Below, piece by piece: positions 1-12,900 of a stretch of 64,000 nt of DNA (positions are counted from its first letter, which is position 1; each line of letters begins with the position of its first letter). Both the position numbers and the translations under genes were made by a program. The DNA lies in the NCBI GenBank assembly GCA_914767715.1, contig OU612068.1:9238001-9302000 (forward strand), in the 5' to 3' direction. The stretch comes from Membranipora membranacea. Taxonomy: Eukaryota; Bryozoa; Gymnolaemata; Cheilostomatida; Membraniporidae. A model generated the notes under the pieces. It was given only the letters and a program-made list of their open reading frames with translations, made no database searches and was not told the DNA's origin.

Positions 1-101
1 TGTCTATTTATTTCACATGATAATATCATAGCACCTTATCCCCACAGAAAATGGAATTTGTTCAAAGCAAAAAGCACTAAGTTTAGCCTTTTAAATCTTA
101 C

Positions 102-594
102 CTTGACAAGCCATGATGACGGTGTGAGGTTGGATAAACTTCCATCGTAAAGTATCCTGAAAGTTTGAATGTGCAGGTAACTCATTAGAGGAGTAGTATT
201 TTTCCCCAGATGGCGCTAAATCGCAGCATTCCTGCCTTGTGATGTTACCCGATAAGAGAGATTCTGGAGCTGCTGTTGTTCTTCTCTCAGAATTTACATC
301 AAACCAACATGACCCGCCTACAATGAAAATAAATAATATAAGCTTTGATGTAAGCAGAGGAGTATAAAATAACTTGATAACCTTCATGACTTTCAACTCT
401 TGAAAAGGTAAGGTGACATTTACAAATTATCCAAAGTTTCCTAAACTATAACTTCGAAAAAGAAAAGGTAGATAGTACATTGGTTTGATAGCCAGTACAA
501 ACTATGGATGACTATACATACCCCATACTTGAACGCTGCATAGAAGTAGTCCAACTAAAGTTATAAGATAATTCTTTCGATGTAGGAATTCCAT
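102..594 (-). CDS. Secreted follistatin-N-type cysteine-rich protein, 5' part only
   Basis: Two coding exons are visible. Exon 1 (594-522) starts at an ATG and encodes a 25-residue signal peptide: a short basic start (HRK), a hydrophobic core (LITLVGLLLCSV) and a small residue at the cleavage side. It ends in a good GTATGT donor. Exon 2 (317-102) follows a TTGTAG acceptor in matching phase and ends at GTAAGA. The mature start reads GGSCW, followed by an ECC pair, a central F/W block (FQDTLRWKF) and a late Cys. This resembles the N-terminal TB-like module of follistatin and FSTL3 (CW...ECC...W...C). Proteins with that module bind TGF-beta-family ligands outside the cell, but binding here is only inferred. 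The gene runs off the left edge, so follistatin/Kazal repeats cannot be checked. A TB domain of another secreted matrix protein is the main alternative. Confidence 0.6.
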
Positions 595-2119
595 GTTATT
601 GTAATATGTGATGCAATTGGAGTGTGTAGTATGTAGTAAATTGTAAAAAATCCTTGAATATCAGTGATAGGGCAATACTAATGAAATTTAATGCTTTGTA
701 AGATAGTCCGTTCTCACAAAAATGAATAGTATCAATCAGATTTAAAAAGTTTTTTCATTTGCAATCCAATAGCTAAACGTGTAATCATAAGATCATTTTT
801 GTTCAATGCCCTTTTATACCAATACAAGATTATGACCGGCCAATGGGAATGAGTCTTACTTGATGGATTTTTCAACACAAATTTCCTCACCACACCTTCT
901 ATTCTACGGGAGTTGCATGAAATGTGATAAGGTTTGATTGACCCCTATTAGAGTAAACTATACTTCTACAATTATTGGGGTAAGATGTACTGAGGTGCAG
1001 TGAGTAAATATGTCAGCTGTTTTGCAAAGCCTTGTATGTTGCAAGCCATTTTGTTCTGAAGTTCACAGCAGGTTAATTGAGTGGAGTGAGGAATACTATT
1101 GCTCAATGTGCCGAATTGGGATGACGGAGGTTCTCTTGAGCAATCTTTTAACCAAAATTATTCAAATAACCATCATAGTCCTAGATTCTAATAGTTTCAT
1201 ATGACATAGTTATCCGGATTATACACGGCAAACCTCCAAGCTAGTTGTATAAGGAGCTTGAAAAGATATAATTTGGAAAAGGCAACTTTCAAGACAATAC
1301 TGCATTATGATAAAAGAAGGGCTATGCATGATATAGGGACGTCCTTCCCTGATTACATGTTTTACCCGTCAGTCAGAGGTATATGTCTTCATGGTATTTA
1401 CTGGAGTTCATTGACGAGGTCTATCTCTCCATCATAAACTCATCATTTATTTCAGCCTTCAGACCAATTTCTAACTTGCAAGATTTGTTTGTGAGCGGTA
1501 AATAAGAATTTCTGATTTATTATGGATAGCAAAATATGTTGCAAGTGTACATTTGCATACTGAACTGTAGTAATGAAAGCTAACTGCTATATTGGTCATA
1601 ATGTTCTAAGTTGCGATTGTATAGTGTGTCATTTCGTATCTTGAAATAACCCATAAATTGTTTTTTCTTTGGCAAAACCAGGGTAGCAATTGTAAAAGTC
1701 TCCCACACAGTTAGTGCAAATCCCTGCTCTGAATGTCAATGACAGCTTTGGGACAGGGATAAGCCATCCGGTGCTTCACCATAAGATTTAACGCTACAAG
1801 TGAATTGGGAGGTTGCCAAGATGACACATGGAAAACAGCGAAAGAACGCCTGGTTGTTATATTATTTGCTTGGCAGGTGTAAAAAAATAGGTGAGTAGTA
1901 TGCTTTTGATCTGTGTTCCTTTCAGTGAAAACATCTTGAGAGTTCACAACAAGATTTATGGGCCGATGCCAATGCTGCTTGAATGTTTTGGGTCATCAGG
2001 TGAAACAATCAGCTGTAAAATATGCACCGGTAGTGATGTGATAGATGGGCACCGTGCCCATTTTGAAAAAGCTTCACTATATTGAGGTTGAGGCCCTGCT
2101 TAATTTGTAAACAATTTGA
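595..2119. other. Upstream region of the follistatin-N gene; no supported gene
   Basis: AT-rich sequence upstream of the signal-peptide exon, where that gene's promoter should lie. Open frames are short (under about 80 codons) on both strands and show no domain signature. I see no recognisable repeat or RNA gene. Confidence 0.4.
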
Positions 2120-2400
2120 GGGAATTTGAGGGAATATTCTTCATTCCTTATTTAGGTGATTTGACCACGGACAAACAGTTTCTCCCTTACAATGAGCTAA
2201 TCATTAGACCTCAGTTTTTGTGAAAAGTTAAATCTGGTATTCCAAGAACAGTTAACGGAATCTCTGATGACAAATTTATTTGAGCAAAAATTCCCATTAA
2301 ATTAGGGACTGGTGAGGTGAAAAATTATTTTTACCTAGTATTTTCACCACTTTGGGCAAAAACTGAGCACACGGAATGAAGAATATTCCCTCAAATTCCC
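2120..2400. repeat. MITE-like element with 28-bp perfect terminal inverted repeats
   Basis: The segment begins GGGAATTTGAGGGAATATTC at 2120 and ends with the exact reverse complement at 2400. The arms are 2120-2147 and 2373-2400, identical over 28 bases. The 225-base interior is not self-complementary and has no open frame of note. No clear target-site duplication is visible, although GGGAATTTGAGG-like words repeat just outside the left arm. Size and structure suit a non-autonomous DNA transposon. Confidence 0.55.
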
Positions 2401-3494
2401 AAAACACTGTGCATTTTTTACCAATGGTAGACACATAAATTCACATTTTGTGTATGAGTGACAGCAGTTATATGAGCGGTGTGCAAATAAAATTTATGAA
2501 CACTGAATTTTTTACCTGAATTGCTAAGATGATCCTGAAAAATTGACATTGAACAGGATATGAGTAGGGGAAGTATCAGTCAGGGGAGGGGGGGTGAGAG
2601 TTGGATGTCGGGCATATTTATAGCTAGTGTAGTAACGTCACTGAGAAGCTCAAGTTTTGATATCAATGTCTGTTGAGATTATGATGTAAGAACGGTTTAT
2701 GAAGAAAGATACTTTGATATTTCATCAAAAATTGATTGACATGAACATTTTTTTGAAGTTTTTATTTCAGTGTTTTGTTTAGACAAAAAAACTGGTAACA
2801 ACTTCAAAGTGAAAAGTATTGCAGGCCAACAAAATGAACAATGTGATAGGTTGTGACTTGGGAGTTCAATTTCATACAAATTGTGACACTCTCTCTTTTG
2901 TGGCTGACACCTGACTGAACTATGTCACAACTCACCCAAGTAGTGTTACATCGCACTGCACTAAACCATCCTTTTTTATATCTACGTAGTTTCGACTTAA
3001 ACTTATGAATGTAATATCCACACAGCGTTTTCACGTTATGTTTCGATTCATAGCTCAAGGCCCAAGGGAATGGTTCCGGTCAGGCACAGTCTGAGGCTAA
3101 CAGTGGACGTCATACGATCTGCGGCGAAATTTCAAGACAACTAATTAATTGTGATATTTTTAAAACAGACTCACTTGGGTCCATATTTATTTATAGTTTT
3201 GCAATCTCATGAGGCACAGCGTTTGACTTGAAACAAAGGATTGAGTTGTTTTAATAGCTTGCATGTGAGATATAGAGAGATACAAGGTCTCCCAGTAATG
3301 AAAATGATAAAAACAGTGCAGGGCGGGAGCATAAAAACAAAAAGTGATGACGAAGCGGACACAAACTTTAATTTAGCTATATCTACTGTTGTCTGTCTTT
3401 CAAAGTTTGTGTTGAAATTACTATATAAACAGCCAAATCATCGTCATCGGTTCATTTAATTGTTCTGCGGTAAATCAATCGGTCAAACAACAGA
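2401..3494. other. Intergenic, nothing supported
   Basis: No exon with convincing splice sites, no repeat structure and no RNA gene was seen. Small open frames on both strands (for example 2804-3058 minus) look random. Confidence 0.35.
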
Positions 3495-3725
3495 TTACGC
3501 ACCATTTGCGTCAAGGTTTGATATCTGGTGAAAAAACATGTCCAAGTACGCCTCTGATAAAAGATCCTTCTCTTCAATTGTTTTTCTCATCTCAATGATA
3601 TTCTTGGAACCCGAAGAGGAGTCCTAATACTGTTTAAAACCTTGTTGCCTTTGTAAGTTGTTATGATTTCTAAGCTGCCTATCATGTTTTGATTTGGTCG
3701 CTAGTTCTGCTTTGTTAAAGTCATC
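3495..3725 (-). pseudogene. Coding-like minus-strand frame with one in-frame TAG
   Basis: Reading 3725 down to 3495 on the minus strand gives 77 codons in one frame, broken by a single TAG at 3626-3624 and closed by TAA at 3497-3495. Both halves look protein-like: charged helical stretches such as KSKHDRQLRNHNNLQRQQ before the stop, and NIIEMRKTIEEKDLLSEAYL after it. It could be a decayed exon, the last exon of a gene ending at TAG with a coding-like 3' tail, or chance. A start was not found; CAG ends near 3715 could serve as acceptors. I do not recognise the protein. A link to the exons at 4579-6202 is possible but not shown. Confidence 0.25.
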
Positions 3726-4578
3726 ACAGACCAATTATTGGTTATGACCTTGCTGACTGAAAAACCAGGATGTAGGGCAATCTCAAGATCTTATCCCAGC
3801 TGTATAATCAAACGACAACTTTTTAGAAAACATAACATTTATCAATTTTTAAGATTTTCCCCACACTAGCGGATGTGTTGGCTACCACACACCTAGCTAA
3901 TGTGTCGGCTACCCAACACCTTGAACAACTAATGCAATAGCTCGGTGGATCCATACCAGAGAAGTTTTAATCATCAGAAGGGCTCACTGTGTAAATCGTT
4001 ATCAATGACAGGCCTGCCAGAAATCATAGTGGGTTTTACACCTGATCTTGGCATCACTTTTGGACGGATCAATCAGCGCTTTTACAAGGAAATAAATCAA
4101 CATATCAACTTGAGCCACCTCACAATCTGGAGAAAAGTGTATTAGGAATGCGAAAACTGGCTACTGTTTGTAAGCTTAATAAACAATTAAGAAGTCGGAT
4201 CCCTAAACATGCATTAATCAAGCTCATGAATCCTCTAATGTTGAGGCATATTTATGAGAGAGATTTCGATGATCTTTCACTATGGTGTCTACATATTTTA
4301 TGATCAGGACCATATTCTAACTACATTGTTACCAATATTGAGACAGTTGGTACATGGCACACACCACAAAGTGCAGAATAGCGTTGCTTGTTTTTCCTCG
4401 TATATGCGAGTAAGCATAGTATGGGTGAAAAATCATAAATACTTGGTAAATATTTACGACTGATTTTTAACATTACATAACTCAAAGGTATTTCTAGCAC
4501 AGAGCAAACCTCTTGAGAGTTAACTTTCACGATTTCCAAGCACCACCTAACACTGAAGGTTATGTCGTAAGCGGAAAT

Positions 4579-6202
4579 TCAGGCATTCTCCGTTGAGAGC
4601 AGCTTGTGAACAGTTTTACGGCATGTTTCAAGCTTATCAACATTCTTCAAAGCATTCCTGATCAATGACACTAGCATGGCCAGTACTGATTTACAAAATA
4701 GTTACGCTGCAGCTAAAAATATAAACGCATCATTACCTTTCCAAGTGCGATCTGACTGCAGATTGTCTAGAAGGTTTACAGCCAACAACGTGTAAACATC
4801 TGTCCAATAATTTGGGACCCATTCGTAGCCTCAATTATTAGAACATCTTTCAAAAGTGGGTAAGCTAAAGTAGGAAAAAGTTAGGGATACAGGGGGTTGA
4901 AGTTATTTTGCATAAATTTTTATTTATGATAATCAATGCAATTCAGCACCTTCCTGATGCCATAAACATATTTATATATTTCACATAATTGAAAATCTTC
5001 TGCCAAGTTTGTGATTGTATTATAAGTGCATTACAGATAAGGGTTTACAGGTAAGGGTTTACAAGTTGAATGGATGAGCGTGGCGTGGTGGTTAGGGTTA
5101 TGAGGATCATTCCAATCAAGATCGGCGCCTTTTAAGTTTTGCAAAATTAATAAAGTGATGGCTTGGAGAACTGAACACTGTTGCCCATAATACACATACC
5201 GAAATTATGCACATGAATTATGTTTGACCCTTTGAATGGAAGGTAGAGTGATGTAATAATAAATTGGGCATCCAAATATGAAGAGTGATATAATTAGCTG
5301 TGGTCTCTTTAACTTTTTCTACTACAAATACAATCAAACACTGCATACTAGGCGTTGCTCGCTCATTATCATGTGTATATAACACCTGGTGCCAGCACAA
5401 AAAATAGTACTATTTTAATGCCAAAAATATAATTTTGCTCCTAAAAATGGAAATAAAACAGGTGTTATATAATGACTTTGTGGTCAACTCTGAACACTTC
5501 TGTAAAACGCAATAAAACAACTTGTGGTCAATCATAGGCCAAAACTGTAAAATTTTCTATCATGTTAATTGTAGTAATTATCATTCCACAGAGTTCTGTG
5601 GTAGTGTAAGAGATATGCTCATAAGTATAATATTTATTTTTACTCTGTGGCCTCATTAGTGACCAAAAAGTGTGGAAAACTAACAATAAATCAAATTTTT
5701 GGGTTTATGAGACAGGGAGCTTGATCGCTAGGTTAGGACCGGCACAAGGTACCATAAGCTTCTGTGCTCAGCCATCTACCATTAGACTGAGATAAAAGTC
5801 TCTGAGGTATAGTTTATATAACAGTGTCAGCATCACCATACAATAAATGAAGTCTTTATGCTGCCAGCAAACTGGCTATGACAATCAATGACAGGCGTAG
5901 CTTACCAATGAATTATTTAAGGTTGGTTCAATACCAGTAGCTGCTATTTCCACTTGAGAAACGCCACCAAAGAAGGCTAGACTTCTAGACACATCAATAT
6001 TGATTTCATCTACAAATGGGATACAGTAATTGAAAAAATGATGAAGAGCTGGAATACAAAATGATTGCTTTCTTAATTACCCCTCTCACTTGAAAGGTTC
6101 AGTTATTGAATTAAATCCCATAACAATACTTCCAAAACAATACTTAAAGTACTCTGGGTAATTAGTATCTGGCAAACAAGTGTGAGATCCGTCAGGCTTG
6201 AG
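4579..6202 (-). CDS. Candidate unrecognised gene, last six exons pieced together
   Basis: No single long frame exists here, but six short minus-strand exons join in phase: 6202-6130, 6009-5906, 5385-5349, 5229-5200, 4829-4737 and 4685-4579 (stop TGA). Donors include GTAAGC, GTATGT and GTAATG; acceptors TTTTTAG, TTTGTAG and CACCAG. The spliced part encodes about 147 residues. They include VEIAATGIEPTLNN, HNFGYEWVPNYWTDVYTLLA and a helical C-terminus ending KTVHKLLSTENA. A further upstream exon may lie at 6480-6435. The two middle exons are only 37 and 30 bases long and are the weakest joins. I do not recognise the family. The start is missing, and the coding feel plus phase agreement is the only evidence. 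Confidence 0.38.
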
Positions 6203-6960
6203 CTAAAAATTGATTTCTCTATTGACATTTTGAAGTTGAAACATCTGCAGCAAGAAAGTCTTCCACTTGCAATTAGTTAGGAATTCAGATTGTGGTCAAA
6301 AAGGAAAGAGTGATTTCGCAAGTTTTTACATAAATTGCAAGGTTTAATTGCGGTAAATTACACAAGTTAGTAGTAATTGATCCCCAATTTATCAGTATGA
6401 ATATGATAGATCGGAATATTAAGAATTTTTTTACCTTGTTGTGTCTGCGGAGATCTCTGTGATAATGTGCCAATCTCTTTCTAGACGCCAAAATCAACAG
6501 GAACCAGACAGAAAATTAACCTAAATCTAGTAAATATCTCAGCCCCTGATCGATTAGTCATAGTGGAGACATTATTAATAATCTTTTTTGATTATTAACT
6601 GGAGACAGCCTTAAATTTGAAGGGGAAATTTTGATTTAGAACCCTGGAGGACTTAAATTTAAATTATTAGAAATAATTTAACAGTTGGAATCATTTTCCA
6701 ATCATTGCTGAAATTTGAAAACCACCAGATTCTAATATATGAGCAAGAAGTGTAACGCCAACTATTGTTGGAGGGTGAACAACCTGCTATGCTGTAAGAA
6801 AGAGCAAGACCCTACTCTTATTACGCCTCATCGTTGTAACATATATCAGGAAGAGAAACCAGATGCAGATTGTGCACATATCTATTATCCATGTCTATAC
6901 AAGGTTGTTAGCCTGGTCAAAGTGGAAAAGAAAAAAGGCAGAAATTTGACGATTTCTTAA

Positions 6961-9900
6961 CTATCTTTTATGTTGTGTCACATTTTTCTCAGTTTGTTCC
7001 AAAACCTCCTCATCATCCTCTTCTGCCCACCGATTGAACAAACTGTTTGTCTGCGCTTTAGAAAACCGCTTTTGAGTTTTTAATAAGATTTCTGCTTTTT
7101 TACGGGCTTTAGGTAATTGTCCTCCATCATCCATCGACATAGTATGATTTGTTGCTGATCCCAATCCCGCGCTGGAGTTCAACCGTACACCTACTTGTAT
7201 CTGTAAAATAAATATTAAAAAAGAATTGGATGAACTTGTAATGAACTTTCAGATCATTCTTAGGCGCTTGAGGCGCTCCCAACTGAATATTAAGACCTCA
7301 AATAAACTTTGTGAGGCAATACAGCGGTGAGCTATCATCTCGACAACACCACAACGACACTGTTTCTTTAGTGGTCATAAAAAACGGTTACAAAAGCTTA
7401 TTTTGTTTTACTATGAGTATTGCGTTTATCAATCAACATCAATCAACGAAATATATTTTTCTGCCAGGTCTTTAAAAAAACGCTGCAAGAAAAAAACCTA
7501 TTCTCTGCATAATTGATGAACATTTCGACAGACTATGTGTAACTCCGTGGGCTAGCAGCAATGGTGACAAACAAGAAATTTGAAATTAATTGACTGTCTT
7601 CTAGTAGCAGTTGTGTTTCTGCATGTGATCGGACCCACCTGCCAGACTGTGTGAATTATATCAAACCGATTAAACCACACGATTAAGCTAAAATTTCCAT
7701 AAAATATAGATTTTGAAGTATGTACTAATCTGAGAATTTCGTATATTTTACCAACTTAATTGTTATTGCGATGGCGAAATGGTCATTTAAAAAAGCTGAA
7801 AAGTCACGAAACCAAAAGAGTTGAAGCCATTGTGTTGACATAGCGCATGCACTTGTATTTTCAAGAGGACGGTTTATGGGTTTCATGGTATATAGCACCA
7901 GCTGAACATCCAATAGATTTGGAGAATCTACGCTCTAGAGGGAGTCAAATGTGGTAACTCCTCCAATAGAAAAACGACTATATACACATATATTATACAT
8001 GACATTGCTCACCGGCTCGACGATTCCGGCCTGAGATTTTCCCAGTCCCTCTCCAGATTTCCAGCCCAATTTCTGCAGGAGTTTATGACCTTTGTTACTA
8101 CCAGATATGGCTTGATCAACAGAAGAAGGGGCGGAGTCAGGGGCGTGAGGATGGTCTATACCAAACTTCTGTCTACGCTTCTCAGCTTTATCCTCGTATC
8201 CAGGAGTCATATTTATAGGCTGATCTTTATACTGCTCTCTCTGTAATCATCAACGTACATTGAAACTCACGCCGGCACGCAACGTCATGATTTACGATAA
8301 TTAAATACACTATGGGCAAGATGACCAGGGTCAGATACTCATTCCCCCCTTGGGAGACCTATTCTGACCTCATCTAACCCTTTACTTTACCAAAATACAA
8401 TATTATAAAAATAATTACAACAATCAATACAACATCCATGATATAACGCTTAAAGCAATCAGAGGAACTGCTACAGCTAACAAGCTTCAAAATGAGCCCA
8501 AGGACAGCTCAATTGGGAAACTAGGACTGAAGTTACGACTTGGGAAAATAAAACATCACTGACGCACGCGAGCCTTGCGTAGGGGAAATGATGCCATAAA
8601 CATACATTTTGCATAGGTATGTCTACCATTAGAAACTTTGGACTCATGAAATTTCATCGAAATTGGATGAAACAAGTTGTAATCCAACATACTACTGTCA
8701 TCATAGAGATTAGACCAAAGCAAAAAATTGAAGGAGATTAACGCAGACTTGAGGTGGAAAAAGTTTGTTTCACTTAACAGTTCCATATGCGAAAAATGTC
8801 GAATATTGGTTAAAAACATAGAATTATTATATAATAACCATGATGTGACCTCACCACGGACTTTCCGAGCAAATATTGAAAGGGTTGACTTAAAAGCCTC
8901 AAAACACAGCTTCTGGTGGTCCAAGAGGGTCAATTTTGGGCTTGTTTTGAAGCTGAAGCTGGAGTAACAGTTTCGATAATCCCAATCTTAATATCATGAA
9001 TGACATCTCGGCGAAGTCACAGTAGAGATCTAGCTGGTAAAAATAAAAGGTACGGAGCTATTTTGAGAACCTCTGATGGCGACCCCTGGTCCCCAGAGAG
9101 TATCGACTTATAGAACTGCCCTTTTAAAACAGGCATGAGAACCAATGAATCATATTTTAGGCCGTACAACTTTAAATGCCGGCATACAACATCATGAGTT
9201 AAGAGAATTGAATATGCTATGAGCATTAGAACCAGGGTTAGATACTCATTCTTCTCTGGGGAGACTTACTCGGGCCTCATCTTAACCACATCCATGTACT
9301 TTTACTTTACCAATATACAATATTATAAAAATGAATCACAAATCACAACAATCAATAGGTATACAACTCTCTATTAAGGGCAATGACATCTCCGTGAAGT
9401 TACAGACGGGATGTAGCGGGTTGAGAACCTTGGATGACAACCTGGTCCCCATAAAGTATTGACGCATACTACTACTCTTGGGACACACACGACATTTAAA
9501 CGAAGTTGAAACATGAATTTTTTTCTGAACGGAAGTTGATCCTAAGAATAAGTAAAAGTAGAATTCTTTCTGATGGGTGTGCAACAGAATGATGTGCAGT
9601 GCAGATAAGACAATAAAATAGAAAGCATGAGCCCAAATAAAGTGTGAAATGCGAAAATTCCCAACTAGAACACAAGCTAAAATCCAACCAGATGTACCTA
9701 GACCAAGTTGGGTACATTCGCCTGCATTTGGAGTTGCTCCTGATACACTGGTCACGCCGCAGTGGATCAGGAGCAACTCGAATGCAGGAAATTGGATTAA
9801 ACTTGATCTAAGACGTACCCATTGGGCTTAATTGCTTATGAAAGTGTATTAGTAGTAGTAAGTAGTCTGAACAAAGCTTAGAAAGACCGACACTGAATGT

Positions 9901-12900
9901 TGTGAATTACAATCTCAGAATTTTGGATGGCAATGTCTCCTTATCCAAAAACCAATAATTATTCAGTTTTTTTGCACAACAAATATTCAAATGAAGAGTA
10001 ACATTTTTCAAATTTTGCCAGTTTATAAAGAATATTGATCAAGAGAGTTTTTGTTTTTGAACAAAAAAAGAAATTGAAGGTTTGATCATTTTATAGAGAT
10101 TTGTGATAGCAGGTTTTTTATCCCGTCATTTGCACATAACGACAGGAAGAAATGGGTGGTCAGCCAACAGTATGATTTTATAGCAAATGTTAAGTCTTCT
10201 CATAATAATAGCTCACAGTTCAACTTTTATCAGAACATTCCATAAATAAGCTAAATATAGTGCTAATAGCATGATAATTCACTAAATTTTTTATTGGCAA
10301 GCGGCAAGCTATATATCATATATTTAGCTTGCCCTTTGCCAATATTAGATTTAGTCTTTGCTTCTCCAGTCGGGGGCCGTCAGGCAAGAACTGGGGGGCT
10401 GAGATTAGTAAACATACAGTTACTCTTTGTAGCCTTAGCAGTGAGCGTCTTTCTTCACTCCATAACCAATTAAACAAGGAATATTCCTCCCGCCCATTAC
10501 AGTGCTTGCCACTGTTAAGAAATGCAAACATCTGAAGTTTCCATGAGTTCATGCAGTTCCAGCGGGTGTTACCATGTTTTGTGTAGGCGGACTGCAATAG
10601 GGGGTATGGTTCGGGGTGGTATGGGGGATGGTGGGATGGGGCACATTTACCTACCTCAAGGCCATATTTGGACTTCAGGGATTTTAGCTGTTTTCTCCGT
10701 GCTTTCTCAACATCAGCTTTGGAGCTCCCTAGTGCAGCTGCAACAATTAAATTAATCTATCCATAAAACAAAAACACCCACCCAGTGCAGTTGGGGATTT
10801 CATTTTAGTCAATATTGTACCTTTAAAATTATGAGCAGCGGAATGAAATCGCCCAGCTGGGATGCAAAACCATTCAATGGCTGTCAAAAAGGCCACACAC
10901 ATGGTATGAGGAGCTGGTCTCATTAATATTGTTGCAAAATTTAATTCAACAGTTAGATGGAGTTAAGTCTTTCCTGCAATCTATTTATGAATGGGTAATC
11001 TACATTTCTGGATTAGTGTGGTTTACAAATAAAAGGTAAAACCTCAAGGATTCCAAAATCCTGCAGTTCATTTCCACTTACCCCTCGCTACCCTTACCAA
11101 ACTCAATTGTTCTTATAAGAGCCTTACCAAAGGCTTGTACTCTAAGCAAAGCATAATATATGGCCCAATACAAGGGTTAATCCAAGGAGTAAAGTCTTTT
11201 ACTCCTTGGTTAATCCTCCCCCTACACATTACATCACATTCAACTTAGATCCAGAAAAAGTAAATCTAACCAAACTAAATTAAGGGATGATCTTTGGCTC
11301 ACAAGAAAATTACCTTTAGACAACGGAAAATTAAAAAAGATCATCGTTAATCTTGGTTACCCAAACAAATCTCATTTTCGCTTGTAACGACCTCAGCCAA
11401 CGGAGGCGCTAACTCAACAAACTCCAATTTACAACAAAGGCAAATAATTTGCTGATTTATCTGTCTGAGTATTTGACTATAATGGACATTATTGATGGAG
11501 GAATGTTCAGATGATCACTGCAAAAATATGTATGAATGAGCTGTGGGAAATTGATTAACTTAAAAACTTTCCCTTTTTAAGCACACAAACCATAACACCA
11601 CCACCGCCCCCATTTGAACAATGAACTGCCTCATCGTTTCGCTGTATGAATAAACGGGAGAACGATCCCACCTCTAAACTTGAATAGCCCACAGTGTAGA
11701 TTTGTTATCCTATCTTCTGCTAGTATTTATAACTTTTTAGTAATTTATATGTTGAGTTATTCATTCTGATAGGTATATTATGACGAGGTGTATCAGGGGG
11801 TCTTTCAATTAGAAACAGCCAAAATCGCAATCTGCTAGGCTCTTGCTTTCAAATCGCACAGTCATTGATGGAACTATATACATTCTGAGTGAGCGATTCA
11901 GGAGAGATTTTGTGTAATTGAAAGACCAGGCGAGTGATAATTTTGAGAGATGTGATAGTGATAACTTGCTTCAGTAAAGCACCGCTCATTTTAATTGAAA
12001 GACCCCCAGACTGTCCTGAGGATTAAGCATTAGAAGATTTCATCATTGTCCCCACCTGTGCTGTCAGAACCAAGCCCAGGCCCTGCAGGATAAAATATCA
12101 CAGACCAACATATTTCCCAGTATCCAGGGTTTGCAGGAAGCTTTCCAAGAACAAACAGTCCTTTGGGGTTCGCTTCCATTTAAGCAGAATTTACCTTGAT
12201 TTTTGTAGTGGAGATTAGTGACACTCTGAGCATTGATGACCCCGGGTTCACAGTCGGAGCACGTGTCGGTACCAGGATGTATATGGAATATAAACTCTGT
12301 AGTTCCTAGTCGGACAGCATCTCGATTACTCATCCTGATGCTGGCGGTTTCACCACTCTAAAATATTACATTAACATTACTACAAACAGAACACGGATAT
12401 CATTACCGTTGGTTATCATACACCCTAATAGCATGGTTTAAACCATGAACACATAAATACAAGTATTTATATGTTTATGGTTCAAACATTCCATGTTCCT
12501 GTTGAGTCTTCCAGTCAAAATCTAGTCCAATTTTTCCAAATATAAATGTAAAACGTGCAATACTGGAATGGTAATTTAACTTTGGCGTGCAAAAAAATTT
12601 TGCAATAGGAACTGATAACAATGCCAGAATCTGAAAGACTTGGCACTCGTAGAGATAAATTTTAGGTACAACATGATGATAATGTGTCGCCTTATTTGAG
12701 AATTCCTGGTATTATTTGCTCATCTGTCAGCATTGACTTAAACCAAAAAGAGAATAAGTTCCAATTTGACTGTGATAAATCAAAACCGATCCCTGGAGTT
12801 TAATTTTTATGAGACAGCATTGAGGAAAGATGAATATAGAATGGAATTATGATGGCACAAATACAATTATTCATGAGTTGTCCCTGGAGTATGATTAGGA

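Noticed and set aside
8556-8933. 125-codon minus frame overlapping a 79-codon plus frame
   Set aside because: It lies inside an AGGF1 intron among diverged repeats, has no recognisable domain, and both strands are open, which suggests chance.
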